A stretch of DNA of 64,000 nucleotides from Lelliottia amnigena. Its GTDB lineage: Bacteria; Pseudomonadota; Gammaproteobacteria; Enterobacterales; Enterobacteriaceae. Below are positions 9,383 to 19,172 of the stretch, piece after piece. The position numbers and the translations under genes were made by a program. Each line of letters opens with the position of its first letter. Positions within the stretch are counted from its first letter, which is position 1. The DNA lies in assembly GCA_900635465.1 (NCBI GenBank), contig LR134135.1, positions 4,154,001 to 4,218,000 of the forward strand. The letters run 5' to 3'. The notes under the pieces were generated by a model. That model saw only the letters and a list, made by a program, of their open reading frames with translations, was not told the origin of the DNA and did not search any database.

Positions 9383-11446
9383 TTATTTCTTCATTTGCGA
9401 CAGAATATTGCGGCACTGATTCGCGTCCCCTTCTGATGGCGAAATCAGCGCCAGCAGCGCGGCCGCAGGCGTCACTAGTGTGGCCAACGCCGCAGCCACG
9501 GCACCGCGCGCAATCAGCGGGCCGGGTTTGACACCGGCTTGCGGATTTTTAAACGAACCGCGCACGTAGAGCGGGGAACGCAGCGTAATGATGCGGAACC
9601 CCTTACTCTCGGGATTAATCGTCAAATCCAGCTGTTCTGACGCCATGCTCGCGGTGCCCGTCACGTTGATCACCGCGTTTTCCGTATCGAAGGCAAAAAT
9701 CTGCGGACGCGCCACTCCGTTGACCAGATCCAGATTCGCCGCCGCACAGTTCACGCGCACTTCGTCATCGCCAAAAATCTGCCCAATGATGAAGTTACCG
9801 ACGTTCAGCCCCAGAATCTCCATCAGGTTACGGCTGATCAACCCGTCGTTCATCAGCAGCTTAAGATTCCCGTTACTGCTGCCCAGCAGCGCAGCAATCG
9901 AGTTACCCACGCCGCGGATCTCCGCATCGCCGTTCATCTCACCGAGGGTTTTTTGCATCAGCTCAACGTTTGGCATCAGCTCTTTCAGCTTCAGCCTGCG
10001 CGCCTGAATATCCGCCCGTCCCTGCATCGGTTTTTTGTCGCCGTCGAGATGAATATTCGACGAGATGGTTCCTCCCGCCAGACCGAATTTCAGCGGTTGC
10101 AGGTGCAAATCTGAATTTTTCAGGATGATGTGCGTTGAAAGATCGCTAATAGGCAACGTGCTGCCGTGCTCGATTTTACGGCCTTTGAAGCGCACATCGG
10201 CGTCCATCACATCCCATTTGTCGGTTTCAAAGCGATCGTAGGGCAGCACTTTGCCCGCCGGCTGGATATCTTTCTCGCCCTTTTTCTGCTCGGCGCTTTT
10301 TGCCTTCTGCGCGCCTTTACCGGAATCAACGCCGATCAGCGGGCCGAGATCGGCCAGCCGCAACTGGCGGGATTCGAGATCGCCTTCCAGTTTTGGCCGT
10401 GGTTTTCCGGTGGTATACGTGAGCGAGCCGCGAATATCGCTGTCGCCGATACGTCCGTTGAAATTGCGATAATCAAACACAGAGGATTTTTCGGTATCGA
10501 TTTTTGCCACCAGACGCCCGTCCGTCTCAAACGGCGGAGTGTCCGGCAGGAGTACACCCGTTAAATCATAAAGTTCACCCAGCGAGTCGCCGGAGAATTT
10601 AAGCTGCACATCGACGCCGCCCATTTTCATCGGATCGTTGACCGTGCCGACAAACGCCACGCGGGAGTTACCGGAGCGGAAATCCGCCTGCACAGGGAAC
10701 GGTGTACCTGCGCTTCGCAGCGCCAGCACGCCGCCGATCTTGCCCGTGCCGGTTAACGGCTGGCCGTTGTAACGTCCTGTCGCTTTCAGGCCGAAAACGT
10801 AATCGCCCACGTTGTGAGTATCGTTTTTGCCTTTATTACCGGTGACTTCGCTGAACGGCAGCGGTTTACCGAGCGGATCAACAAAGATCTCCACATCCGC
10901 TTTGCTGACCTTGTCATCAATCGCGATCCGCCCGCGATCAAACAGAATATTATCCAGACGGAATGACCAGGCTGATGGCTGCGCGTTGGGATCTTTTTCT
11001 TCATCGCTGCCGGCCAGGTTAAACGTCCAGTTGTCGTTTTTCTCTGAAAGACGAATCAGCCGCGCATCGGGCTGTTGCAGTTTGATCCACGGCAGATAAA
11101 CCGTTTTCGTCAGCAGCGCCAATGGCGCAAGCGTGGCTTCTACGCGTGGCAGATGCACCATGGTGACTTCAGGAATGTCCGGCGGATTGCCGAGAATAAT
11201 GTCGTTAGCGTGAACGTGCGGCCAGGGAACCCAGCTGCGCCAGCCGGTTTCGTCTTTCTGACGCTCCCACACCACGCCAAGATCGCCGCGAATGGCGAAG
11301 GGTCGGTTAAGTTCGGTTGAGACTTTCTGGTTGATGGTCGGCTTGAGACGATTCCAGTCGAACGTCGCAATAATGATGATTGCTACCACAATCAACAACA
11401 AGAAAATCCCTGCCACCCAGGTGACGATCCTGGTCGTTTTTGTCAT
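9383..11446 (-). CDS. yhjG: AsmA family protein YhjG
   Basis: AsmA-like protein of 687 aa, close to E. coli YhjG. One N-terminal membrane anchor (WVAGIFLLLIVVAIIIIATF) is followed by a long periplasmic region of beta-rich repeats, typical of the AsmA/TamB/YhdP bridge-like proteins thought to move phospholipids between the inner and outer membranes. A Lys-rich insert (KGAQKAKSAEQKKGEKD) lies in the middle and the C-terminal AsmA domain is intact. A GTG directly precedes the ATG at 11446; the ATG has better spacing from GGGG and is used. It is transcribed in the same direction as yhjH but separated by about 120 bp. Confidence 0.9.
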   Translation of the reverse strand: MTKTTRIVTWVAGIFLLLIVVAIIIIATFDWNRLKPTINQKVSTELNRPFAIRGDLGVVWERQKDETGWRSWVPWPHVHANDIILGNPPDIPEVTMVHLPRVEATLAPLALLTKTVYLPWIKLQQPDARLIRLSEKNDNWTFNLAGSDEEKDPNAQPSAWSFRLDNILFDRGRIAIDDKVSKADVEIFVDPLGKPLPFSEVTGNKGKNDTHNVGDYVFGLKATGRYNGQPLTGTGKIGGVLALRSAGTPFPVQADFRSGNSRVAFVGTVNDPMKMGGVDVQLKFSGDSLGELYDLTGVLLPDTPPFETDGRLVAKIDTEKSSVFDYRNFNGRIGDSDIRGSLTYTTGKPRPKLEGDLESRQLRLADLGPLIGVDSGKGAQKAKSAEQKKGEKDIQPAGKVLPYDRFETDKWDVMDADVRFKGRKIEHGSTLPISDLSTHIILKNSDLHLQPLKFGLAGGTISSNIHLDGDKKPMQGRADIQARRLKLKELMPNVELMQKTLGEMNGDAEIRGVGNSIAALLGSSNGNLKLLMNDGLISRNLMEILGLNVGNFIIGQIFGDDEVRVNCAAANLDLVNGVARPQIFAFDTENAVINVTGTASMASEQLDLTINPESKGFRIITLRSPLYVRGSFKNPQAGVKPGPLIARGAVAAALATLVTPAAALLALISPSEGDANQCRNILSQMKK

Positions 11447-11569
11447 CACTGTCCCCTTTCTTTATAACCTTGCCTTTCATGAATATAGTTCAGGCAAAGC
11501 GAAATGGGGATTTGCTGCTTCCGGCAATAGCGCGTTTTACTGACGCGCTATTGTGGGAAACAGCAAGCG

Positions 11570-12343
11570 TTACAGGGTGATAATAACGTTCTCGAGTGTA
11601 TCCATTGGTACGGGGCGAGACAGGAAATAGCCCTGAGCCGCTGCCGCTGGCGAATTCTGAACATCGCGCCACTCTTCGAGCGTTTCTACGCCTTCGACAA
11701 TCACGCCCTGGCAATAGCGGTTCATCAGTTGCAGCAACAGGGTAAACAGATTTCGGCCTTCCGGGGTCTGGCGCAGCATGATGAACAGGTCGCGCGCGAC
11801 TTTGATGTAGTCGTAACGGACTTCGCTCAGCGCCGAGAAATTCGCCATACCCGTGCCGAAGTCATCCAGCCACAGCGGGCCAAATTCGCACATCGATGCA
11901 AACGAAGAGTCCTGCGGTAACTGCACATGTTCAACCAGTTCAAAACGCATCCACGGCAGCGAGGCGACGAGTTTTTGCAGCCCTGGATTCTGGCGCAGGG
12001 CGATAAGCGTGGGGCCATCAACGTTGACCGACGCCAGAATGTCATTGCGCACGAAAAAGGCTTCTTTCGTCGCCAGCATTTCCAGCTGCTCTTCCAGAAC
12101 ATCAAGACGCTGGCGCACGCTGACCTCCGCAAAATAGCGGTCAGGGGCGATACGTTGCGTGGGATCGGATGGATGCGTCACGACGGTTAAAATCTCAACT
12201 GCCATGAGTCTGCCGTTGATACGGTAGATAGGCTGATAAGTATAAGCACGCTCACATTGCAGCCAATAGCGATGCTCCTGCAAGCTTTCGATACTAGCTT
12301 CTGGAGTGGTGCATAGCCGCTGGATAACCTGCTCTGACTTCAT
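11570..12343 (-). CDS. yhjH: c-di-GMP phosphodiesterase YhjH (PdeH)
   Basis: Stand-alone EAL-domain phosphodiesterase of 257 aa that cleaves c-di-GMP to pGpG. In E. coli it keeps c-di-GMP low in swimming cells so that the YcgR brake stays off. The signature loop is AVEIL in place of EAL (E. coli has AVELL), LDDFGTG carries the metal-binding Asp pair, and EGVE is near the C-terminus. The frame is open for 15 more codons, but the ATG at 12343 matches the E. coli start and has AGGAC upstream. A textbook sigma-28 promoter lies just upstream, tying it to the flagellar regulon. Its neighbours also handle c-di-GMP-controlled cellulose. Confidence 0.93.
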   Translation of the reverse strand: MKSEQVIQRLCTTPEASIESLQEHRYWLQCERAYTYQPIYRINGRLMAVEILTVVTHPSDPTQRIAPDRYFAEVSVRQRLDVLEEQLEMLATKEAFFVRNDILASVNVDGPTLIALRQNPGLQKLVASLPWMRFELVEHVQLPQDSSFASMCEFGPLWLDDFGTGMANFSALSEVRYDYIKVARDLFIMLRQTPEGRNLFTLLLQLMNRYCQGVIVEGVETLEEWRDVQNSPAAAAQGYFLSRPVPMDTLENVIITL

Positions 12344-12392
12344 TTCAGATGTCCTGTTGAAAAGAGATGACCTGTCTGGACTCGTCAAAGAG

Positions 12393-12419
12393 TTATCGGC
12401 CTACGAGGTGAGAACTTTA
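12393..12419 (-). promoter_or_regulatory. sigma-28 (FliA) promoter of yhjH
   Basis: On the minus strand, TAAAGTTC (12419-12412), 11 bases, then GCCGATAA (12400-12393). This matches the FliA consensus TAAAGTTT-N11-GCCGATAA at 15 of 16 positions. It lies about 50 bp before the yhjH start and fits the known class III flagellar control of yhjH. Confidence 0.9.
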
Positions 12420-12490
12420 TGTTCAATTGGCCGGGAAAATGAAATTAAGATGACAGAAACTTTCCGGAACACGCGCTGGCTCAAAAAAAA

Positions 12491-12510
12491 TTATGGAACG
12501 ACGTTTTAAT
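12491..12510 (+). promoter_or_regulatory. candidate KdgR operator before kdgK
   Basis: The stretch TTATGGAACGACGTTTTAAT resembles the KdgR box (TGAAAC-N3-GTTTCA type palindrome) with TGGAAC...GTTTTA half sites, about 65 bp before the kdgK start. KdgR represses kdgK in enterobacteria. Motif resemblance only. Confidence 0.4.
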
Positions 12511-12574
12511 ATAGTTGACCATAAATTTCTCACAGCGCACACTCACTTTAATTTATCTGTTCAGGTTCACGACT

Positions 12575-13504
12575 ATGTCTAAAAAAATTGCCGTGATTGG
12601 CGAATGCATGATTGAGTTGTCACAGAAAGGCGCAGAAGTTAGCCGCGGCTTTGGTGGCGACACGTTGAATACTTCGGTTTACATTGCGCGCCAGGTCGCC
12701 CCTGAAGCGCTTGCCGTCAATTACGTCACTGCGCTGGGTACCGACAGCTTTAGCCAGCAGATGCTGGAAGCCTGGCAGAGTGAAAACGTACAAACCTCGC
12801 TGATTCAGCGCATGGAAAACCGTCTGCCAGGGCTGTATTACATTGAAACCGACAGCACCGGCGAACGTACTTTCTATTACTGGCGCAACGAAGCTGCCGC
12901 CAAATTCTGGCTGGAGAGCGAAGATTCGGCGGCCATTTGCGAAGAGCTGGCGACGTTTGATTATCTCTATCTGAGCGGCATTAGCCTGGCCATTTTAAGC
13001 CCGTCCAGCCGTGAAAAATTACTGTCCCTGATGCACGAGTGCCGTGCAAATGGTGGCAAAGTGATTTTCGATAACAACTACCGTCCACGTTTGTGGGCCA
13101 GCCGCGAAGAGACGCAGCAGGTTTACCAGCAGATGCTGCACTGTACCGATATCGCGTTCTTAACCCTCGATGACGAAGATGCGTTATGGGGTGAAAAGCC
13201 GGTTGAAGAGGTGATTGCTCGCACGCATGATGCGGGTGTTTCCGAAGTTGTGATTAAGCGCGGCGCAGATTCTTGTCTGGTCTCGGTGGCAGGTGAAGCC
13301 GTGATTGACGTCCCTGCGGTGAAATTAGCCAAAGACAAAGTGGTCGATACCACGGCGGCAGGCGATTCATTCAGCGCGGGCTATCTGGCCGTGCGTTTGA
13401 CGGGCGGCACGCCTGAAGACGCCGCCAAACGCGGCCATCTGACGGCAAGCACCGTGATTCAGTATCGCGGGGCGATTATTCCACGTGATGCGATGCCTGA
13501 GTAA
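12575..13504 (+). CDS. kdgK: 2-keto-3-deoxygluconokinase KdgK
   Basis: PfkB-family sugar kinase of 309 aa, as in E. coli. It phosphorylates 2-keto-3-deoxygluconate to KDPG, the last step before the Entner-Doudoroff aldolase in hexuronate and pectin breakdown. The N-terminal GECMIEL strand and the anion-hole motif DTTAAGDSFSAGYLA, with the catalytic Asp, are present. The reading frame extends upstream to 12515, but the ATG at 12575 matches the E. coli start (MSKKIAVIGE) and has AGGT eight bases before it. It is divergent from yhjH and followed by a good hairpin terminator. Confidence 0.95.
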   Translation: MSKKIAVIGECMIELSQKGAEVSRGFGGDTLNTSVYIARQVAPEALAVNYVTALGTDSFSQQMLEAWQSENVQTSLIQRMENRLPGLYYIETDSTGERTFYYWRNEAAAKFWLESEDSAAICEELATFDYLYLSGISLAILSPSSREKLLSLMHECRANGGKVIFDNNYRPRLWASREETQQVYQQMLHCTDIAFLTLDDEDALWGEKPVEEVIARTHDAGVSEVVIKRGADSCLVSVAGEAVIDVPAVKLAKDKVVDTTAAGDSFSAGYLAVRLTGGTPEDAAKRGHLTASTVIQYRGAIIPRDAMPE

Positions 13505-13539
13505 ACGTAGCAAACAACTGTCTTAGCCGGGAAGGCTAT

Positions 13540-13573
13540 GGGGCAATCTGCTGATGCGATTGCCCCGTCTTTC
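13540..13573 (+). terminator. terminator of kdgK
   Basis: A perfect 9-bp stem GGGGCAATC / GATTGCCCC with a 9-nt loop, followed by GTCTTTCC. It lies 36 bp after the kdgK stop. The T-run is short. Confidence 0.6.
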
Positions 13574-13626
13574 CTGTTGCCTGCTCAATCTGCGCTAAAC
13601 GCCCTTCATCAGCGCGCGGTCTGGTC

Positions 13627-14046
13627 TCAAGACCAGCGCGGCGCTTTGAGATCTCCTGCAAACATCCACATCAGCTCACACAGCAGCGCTTTCAGCGTTT
13701 TTTCCGTTTCCGGCAGTAGCGATTGTCCGCAGAGCACCAGCGTCAGCGACTGGCAGTAATCGCACAGGGCTTCGGCATCCGGCTCAAAATACGGAGCCGT
13801 TTCGGGCAGCGTATCGACGGTAAAACGCCCGATCAGGTGCGGCGGGATCGGCTCGCTGAGCGTCGGGCGTAGCAGCGCGAGACAAGCGCCGATGCGGCCA
13901 AGCAGCGCCATTTTCTCGACAGGTTCATGGCATTCCATCAGCGTTTCGGCAAAGCGATCGCAGCAGTCGGCGAGATCGGTGAAATCGGTCGCGGCGCTGA
14001 AGGGGACAGTGAATAAGTCGTGCTCGGGAGTAAAGATTGGTGTCAT
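13627..14046 (-). CDS. hypothetical protein of P4-satellite type
   Basis: A 139-aa protein rich in Leu, Cys and acidic residues, starting MTPIFTPEHDLFTVPFSA. I recognise no enzymatic domain. Its upstream leader is of the Ash type that precedes small genes in P4-like satellite prophages, so I infer a phage origin. The ATG at 14046 is chosen because GGAG stands eight bases before it; the frame extends 18 codons further but without a ribosome site. In E. coli kdgK and yhjJ are adjacent, so this gene is part of an insertion. No integrase, primase or attachment repeat is visible nearby, so it looks like a remnant or a moron-like cassette. Confidence 0.6.
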   Translation of the reverse strand: MTPIFTPEHDLFTVPFSAATDFTDLADCCDRFAETLMECHEPVEKMALLGRIGACLALLRPTLSEPIPPHLIGRFTVDTLPETAPYFEPDAEALCDYCQSLTLVLCGQSLLPETEKTLKALLCELMWMFAGDLKAPRWS

Positions 14047-14059
14047 AGAGAAAACTCCA

Positions 14060-14215
14060 GTGAGAGATTTTAATGACCGCCAGAGAGAGGCTAATCTCAC
14101 GGGTGGCGGATCCGAGCGGGGTTAGCCTTACCGGCCTCACTGACACCGGCGCGTCTTGCGACGCCCCCGCCCGGCCCGCCATATTAGCGTAGCCGTGCGA
14201 ACGACACAAAATAGC
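14060..14215 (-). promoter_or_regulatory. Ash-type leader upstream of the P4-like gene
   Basis: Read on the minus strand this segment encodes HGYANMAGRAGASQDAPVSV, which closely matches the conserved start of Ash/Icd-like peptides of P4-family satellite phages. The reading frame (14209 down to 13925) runs out of frame into the 139-aa gene. In P4 elements such leaders are known more for their RNA structure and translation control than for the peptide. The match is from memory. Potential pairings include GGTGTCG with CGACACC. Confidence 0.5.
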
Positions 14216-14508
14216 GGTGTCGTCAGTGAAGGTTTCAGGAGGCTAATCCCGACACCTGTTATTGCAGGTGCGTAAAAATAATACGGTGAGAACGTTATTT
14301 TTAAAATGGTTATTACTGGAAGGAGCATCTAATTTTCGAATGTAATTGCATGGTGTCGAATTACATTAATTAGTTAAAGCAATGCGTTGATTTAATTTAT
14401 TCGTGAATATTATTGTTCAGTGAATATCTCGAAAAATATCGCTTCTTTCATCTATTTTCTGGTTGTAGGATAAGTGCTCAATACCAACAAGGATGAGAGG
14501 GTTATTGA
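14216..14508. other. AT-rich intergenic region, no gene seen
   Basis: Strongly AT-rich spacer between the P4-like leader and the type VI cassette. It contains the short inverted repeat CACCTG / CAGGTG near 14255-14271. I see no tRNA, attachment-site repeat or reading frame with family resemblance. It probably carries the promoter of the type VI cassette. Confidence 0.5.
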
Positions 14509-15065
14509 GTGCCCGTTAACGAAAATATTGATCCAACATCAGGAACCCGGATAAAGCCCGATGGATTGAGACTCCTTACTATAGGAGAAATCGCTCTTGC
14601 TAAGACACTGTTCGGGGGAAGTCTCATTTACAGTAAAATATGGGTACACCGAGAAAGCTATCTCCCCTTTAACCTACAGCCTATCGATGTTGCGATGACG
14701 CCCAACGGTGAACTGTGGTTTAGAGAAGAAACCTATTCACACGATTTCTCTTTAGAGCTCGTAGGAAAAAACACAGATTTATGCATGAGATGGTTCACGC
14801 CTGGCAAGCACAAAAGGGTATGTTTGTCAGAACACGGGGCTTATTTTCTCGTTTCGCTGATTACAGTTACAGCTTAGATAAAGCAGATTTCCTACATTAT
14901 GGATTAGAACAACAAGCATCCATTGCTAGTGATTACTGGCTATTACTTAATAATAAATTAACAGATTATTGTGATCTACATGTATATCGTGATTATAACT
15001 CTAGTGAATCTGTTTACTCTTTGATTCAAAAATATAAAGCCGTGTTAAAAGGATTTCCTGGATGA
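14509..15065 (+). pseudogene. T6SS-associated Rhs-type metalloprotease effector, frameshifted as sequenced
   Basis: Stand-alone member of a family found beside vgrG, hcp and rhs genes, often labelled type IV secretion protein Rhs. The N-terminal half (IGEIALAKTLFGGSL, then VAMTPNGELWFREE) is followed by the zinc-protease signature HEMVH within MHEMVHAWQ, then FADYSYSLDKADFLHYGLEQQASI. Frame 1 ends at 14877 while the HExxH half is in another frame. One missing A in the A6 run at 14766-14771 accounts for this; restoring it gives VGKKHRFMHEMVHAWQ and a ~185-aa protein. The GTG start at 14509 follows GAGAGG. It overlaps the next gene by 4 bp. Likely a secreted toxin or its processing partner; activity is inferred. 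Confidence 0.75.
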
Positions 15066-15403
15066 AAAGACTCGTTATTATTCCTCTAATACTCCTGCTG
15101 TCTGGTTGTCCAGGAGGGAGGCCTGCTCCTGAAAACAGATACACTTACATCAGTAATGAAAGGCTTTGTTTTAGCGTAGATAAAAAAGACGTTTTGAATT
15201 ACTACCGTATAGAATCTGATCAGGAGAAAGGATATACAACAATAAAACATGATACAAATCTAAAACTCTCTTATCCTGATGACTGCATTAACATAAAGTG
15301 GAAATATGGTTATAGCTATGCTGTTTCATACGGTTTAAATGGTGAAGATTATGTTCATGAGTTCTTTATTAATAACAATGGACAACTAAGGGAATTAAGG
15401 TAA
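15062..15403 (+). CDS. putative T6SS immunity periplasmic lipoprotein
   Basis: A 113-aa lipoprotein. The signal peptide MKRLVIIPLILLLSGC ends in the lipobox LSGC, so the mature protein begins at Cys16 and should be anchored in a membrane facing the periplasm. The start MKRLVIIPLILLLSGCPGGR with PAPEN is very like the family I know as putative T6SS immunity periplasmic lipoproteins, whose tails vary. Its ATG overlaps the effector stop (ATGA), indicating translational coupling and a toxin-antidote pair. Low GC content, like the rest of the cassette, suggests transfer. Partner and mode of neutralisation are inferred from context. Confidence 0.7.
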   Translation: MKRLVIIPLILLLSGCPGGRPAPENRYTYISNERLCFSVDKKDVLNYYRIESDQEKGYTTIKHDTNLKLSYPDDCINIKWKYGYSYAVSYGLNGEDYVHEFFINNNGQLRELR

Positions 15404-15408
15404 TAAGA

Positions 15409-15906
15409 ATGTCACTGCCCGCCTATTTATTTTTATACGATGAAAATGGAATGCAAGTCACCGGGGATTGTATGGCGCCAGGCCGAGAGGGTGCCATAGA
15501 GGTGATGAACAGTAGCTATGGCATACGAACAGGTGTCGATAGCCATACCGGAAACCTGACAGGAACCCGACAGCATGATCCCGTTGTCATTCATAAACAA
15601 CTCGATAAAGTCAGTCCGTATCTTGCTAATGTAATTAGTGAATCACGACGATTACAGAAAGCGGTCATTAAATATTATGAGATTGTCGAGGCGGGAATTG
15701 AAGTTGAGATCTACCGCATCACGCTGGAAAGCGTGGTTATCTCGTCCTTAGATTTTACTCATGTTTATTATCCGGGCAGTACCGCGCCAAATATGCATGA
15801 GGTTGTGGGGCTGAGATTCCGGGCAATTGAATGGAATTATGTCAGGGGCAATATTAAATATGATGACGCATGGATGAAGAAAAAGCAGGAACAACAAACC
15901 CGATAA
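15409..15906 (+). CDS. hcp: Hcp family type VI secretion tube protein
   Basis: A 165-aa Hcp protein, the hexameric ring that stacks into the inner tube of the type VI secretion system and carries small effectors in its lumen. Family features are MSLPAYLFLYDENG at the start, GAIEVMNSSYGIR, the HDPVVIHKQLDKVSPYL stretch, and the late motif MHEVVGLRFRAIEWNY. It follows the immunity lipoprotein by 5 bp in the same direction, so the three genes form an effector-immunity-Hcp cassette. No core T6SS gene (tssB, tssC, clpV, tssM) or vgrG is in this window, so it must serve a system elsewhere. Base composition is closer to neighbouring core genes than that of the immunity gene. Confidence 0.9.
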   Translation: MSLPAYLFLYDENGMQVTGDCMAPGREGAIEVMNSSYGIRTGVDSHTGNLTGTRQHDPVVIHKQLDKVSPYLANVISESRRLQKAVIKYYEIVEAGIEVEIYRITLESVVISSLDFTHVYYPGSTAPNMHEVVGLRFRAIEWNYVRGNIKYDDAWMKKKQEQQTR

Positions 15907-16007
15907 ATGGAGAGTAGACGGAACAGTACTGTTTTCTGGGAGGGGTTTGATGATGGCCTTGCCCCCTCCCGCAGGAGAGGGCCAGAATCAGGACATCCGC
16001 CCACACA

Positions 16008-17501
16008 TTACTGCGTGCGCGGAATATCTGACGCATCCTGATGTAAATCATCTACCGCTGGCTGTGCAGCAAGCGCGGCTTCCGGCGTCATGATCTCATC
16101 CCAGGTGGCCTGCAAATCCTTCATGTTAAATTCCGGTTCGCCTTTCGGCTGCAGCAACACCAGCGCCATGTCCTGAGACAATTGCTGACGAAGATCCTGA
16201 TTAATCATCTCAACGGTCAGGCTATTCAGAAAATCCTGCCGAAGTTTCTGATACTGCTCTGGCGCGATATCCACCACCTGGTTTTGCAGGGAACGAATAC
16301 GCTGACTGATCAGAACGTCAGTATCCGTGCGGGCATAAGTGGCGAACAGTTTTTGCAGCTCGAGGCCTTTCTGTGCCACCAGCGCATCAAACTCCTCTTT
16401 CGACAGGCCGTCTTTACGCACTTTTGCCAGCTCTTTCGCGACCACGCTGAGATTGGCGTTCAGCTTATCGCTCGGGGATTCAACGTTAATCGCGCACTGG
16501 GCACGCTGGAACAGCACGCGGCAGTCGAAGCCAATGCCGATATCTTTCGCATTGTTTTTGCTGAGCGTTTGCTGAACATGCCAGAACAGTGCTTCACGCG
16601 CTAAATCAGCGCGCCAGTAACGCAGCAGCGCCGCAGATTCACGAATCGGCTGCCACGGCGTGTCCCACATCAACGCCAGACGATCCTGGCGCACGGCGTC
16701 AGTCATAATGCTCACTGGCTCTGGGCGCAGCGGCGACAGCGTTGGGACCGGCGCTGGCACATCACGTTTGCCTTTGAGATCGCCAAACGCTTTGCCGATC
16801 TGCTCGATCACTGAACGGCTATCTACGTTACCCACCACGATCAGCGTCATCGCATCCGGGGTGTACCATTTCTGATAAAACGACTTAACTTGCTCGATAT
16901 CGACCGGCTGTTTGACCGACTCTGCCGGGTCATGTCCCAGCAGCGTGGAGCCTTTCAGGCGATAACGCCACCAGCTGTCTTTGGTGTCCGCGGGCCAGGT
17001 CGCCACCATGTCACTGTTGCTTAGCGCATAGTTGACCGTATCCGGCGTGATCGCCACTTTGCCAGCGGTATCACCGAGCCAGGTCAGCGATTCTTTCAGC
17101 AGATCGTTACGGTTATTCGGCAGGCTGAGGTTAAACATGGTGTAGTCGTAAGAGACAACGGCAGGCGGAAGTGGACGCTTCGGGTCAATGCCCTGCTGCC
17201 ATAGTGAACGCACCTGCACGGCTTGCAAACTGCCGCTTTGGGTCAGCGCCAGTCGAGGAATAAAATGGCTGAACCCGCTCTGCTGAGAGCTTTCAGTCAG
17301 TGAACCGGTATTAACAGAAAGGCGAATTTCAATGCGATCGCTGGGACGCTGCGGCGTGGCTAAAACTTGCCACTGAAAACCATTCGCCAGTGTTCCCTGT
17401 TGCCAGGCCGGGTCGGGCTGGAGAGTATCTGCCTGCACATAACTGGCTGCTGCCATCATCAGCAAACCGCCGGTTAAGAGTCGAATTTTTGTGCCCTGCA
17501 T
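16008..17501 (-). CDS. yhjJ: periplasmic M16-peptidase-like protein YhjJ
   Basis: Member of the M16 (pitrilysin/insulinase) family, 497 aa, nearly identical in length to E. coli YhjJ (498). A cleavable signal peptide (LLTGGLLMMAAASYVQA) sends it to the periplasm. The HxxEH zinc motif of active M16 enzymes is missing; the corresponding place reads SHFIPRLAL, so it is probably not a protease but a structural or chaperone-like homologue. Two M16 halves can be followed, with the second-domain motif KWYTPDAMTLIVVGNVD in the middle. Its role is not established in E. coli. It lies on the other side of the island from kdgK, its E. coli neighbour. Confidence 0.9.
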   Translation of the reverse strand: MQGTKIRLLTGGLLMMAAASYVQADTLQPDPAWQQGTLANGFQWQVLATPQRPSDRIEIRLSVNTGSLTESSQQSGFSHFIPRLALTQSGSLQAVQVRSLWQQGIDPKRPLPPAVVSYDYTMFNLSLPNNRNDLLKESLTWLGDTAGKVAITPDTVNYALSNSDMVATWPADTKDSWWRYRLKGSTLLGHDPAESVKQPVDIEQVKSFYQKWYTPDAMTLIVVGNVDSRSVIEQIGKAFGDLKGKRDVPAPVPTLSPLRPEPVSIMTDAVRQDRLALMWDTPWQPIRESAALLRYWRADLAREALFWHVQQTLSKNNAKDIGIGFDCRVLFQRAQCAINVESPSDKLNANLSVVAKELAKVRKDGLSKEEFDALVAQKGLELQKLFATYARTDTDVLISQRIRSLQNQVVDIAPEQYQKLRQDFLNSLTVEMINQDLRQQLSQDMALVLLQPKGEPEFNMKDLQATWDEIMTPEAALAAQPAVDDLHQDASDIPRTQ

Positions 17502-17725
17502 GTAAACCCCTGATCAACAATCCTGGTTAAAAAGAGTGTCTCACTGCCTCGAGCACTCTGTAAAAAACGTTCAAACACTTCGATTAGACCGCGTGAAGGG
17601 TGAAACGTCACGGCATGAAGTGAAAAATTCCCGAAAAAAATCTTGTCGAAGTATGACAGATATGAGTCGTTATTATGCGCAGGAGCCCGCCCCCCGACAA
17701 GGGTAAGCGGGCATAAGTGCTGATT

Positions 17726-19046
<1,321 letters not shown>

Positions 19047-19172
19047 TTATGGGTAAGACTCACCTGCGGCTTTAAAATAACACCCGTAAAACAGGACAGA
19101 AATGAACACACGTCAAAAATGAAACAAAAATGTTAAGAAATTAGAGCTGACTCGAACAAGCCAGCAACAAAC

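Noticed and set aside
13925..14209. The 94-codon Ash-like frame as a separate protein gene
   Set aside because: Only its first third resembles Ash peptides, and the rest overlaps the 139-aa gene out of frame. I treat it as a leader signature rather than a confirmed gene.
16182..16604. 140-codon plus-strand frame opposite yhjJ, and similar long frames opposite bcsC, bcsA, bcsG and pepQ
   Set aside because: These mirror high-GC codon bias on the opposite strand. No protein family is recognisable and the sense genes are certain.
17685..17712. GCCCGC / GCGGGC inverted repeat just after dctA as its terminator
   Set aside because: The stem is only six pairs with a 16-nt loop, and no T-run follows in the dctA direction.
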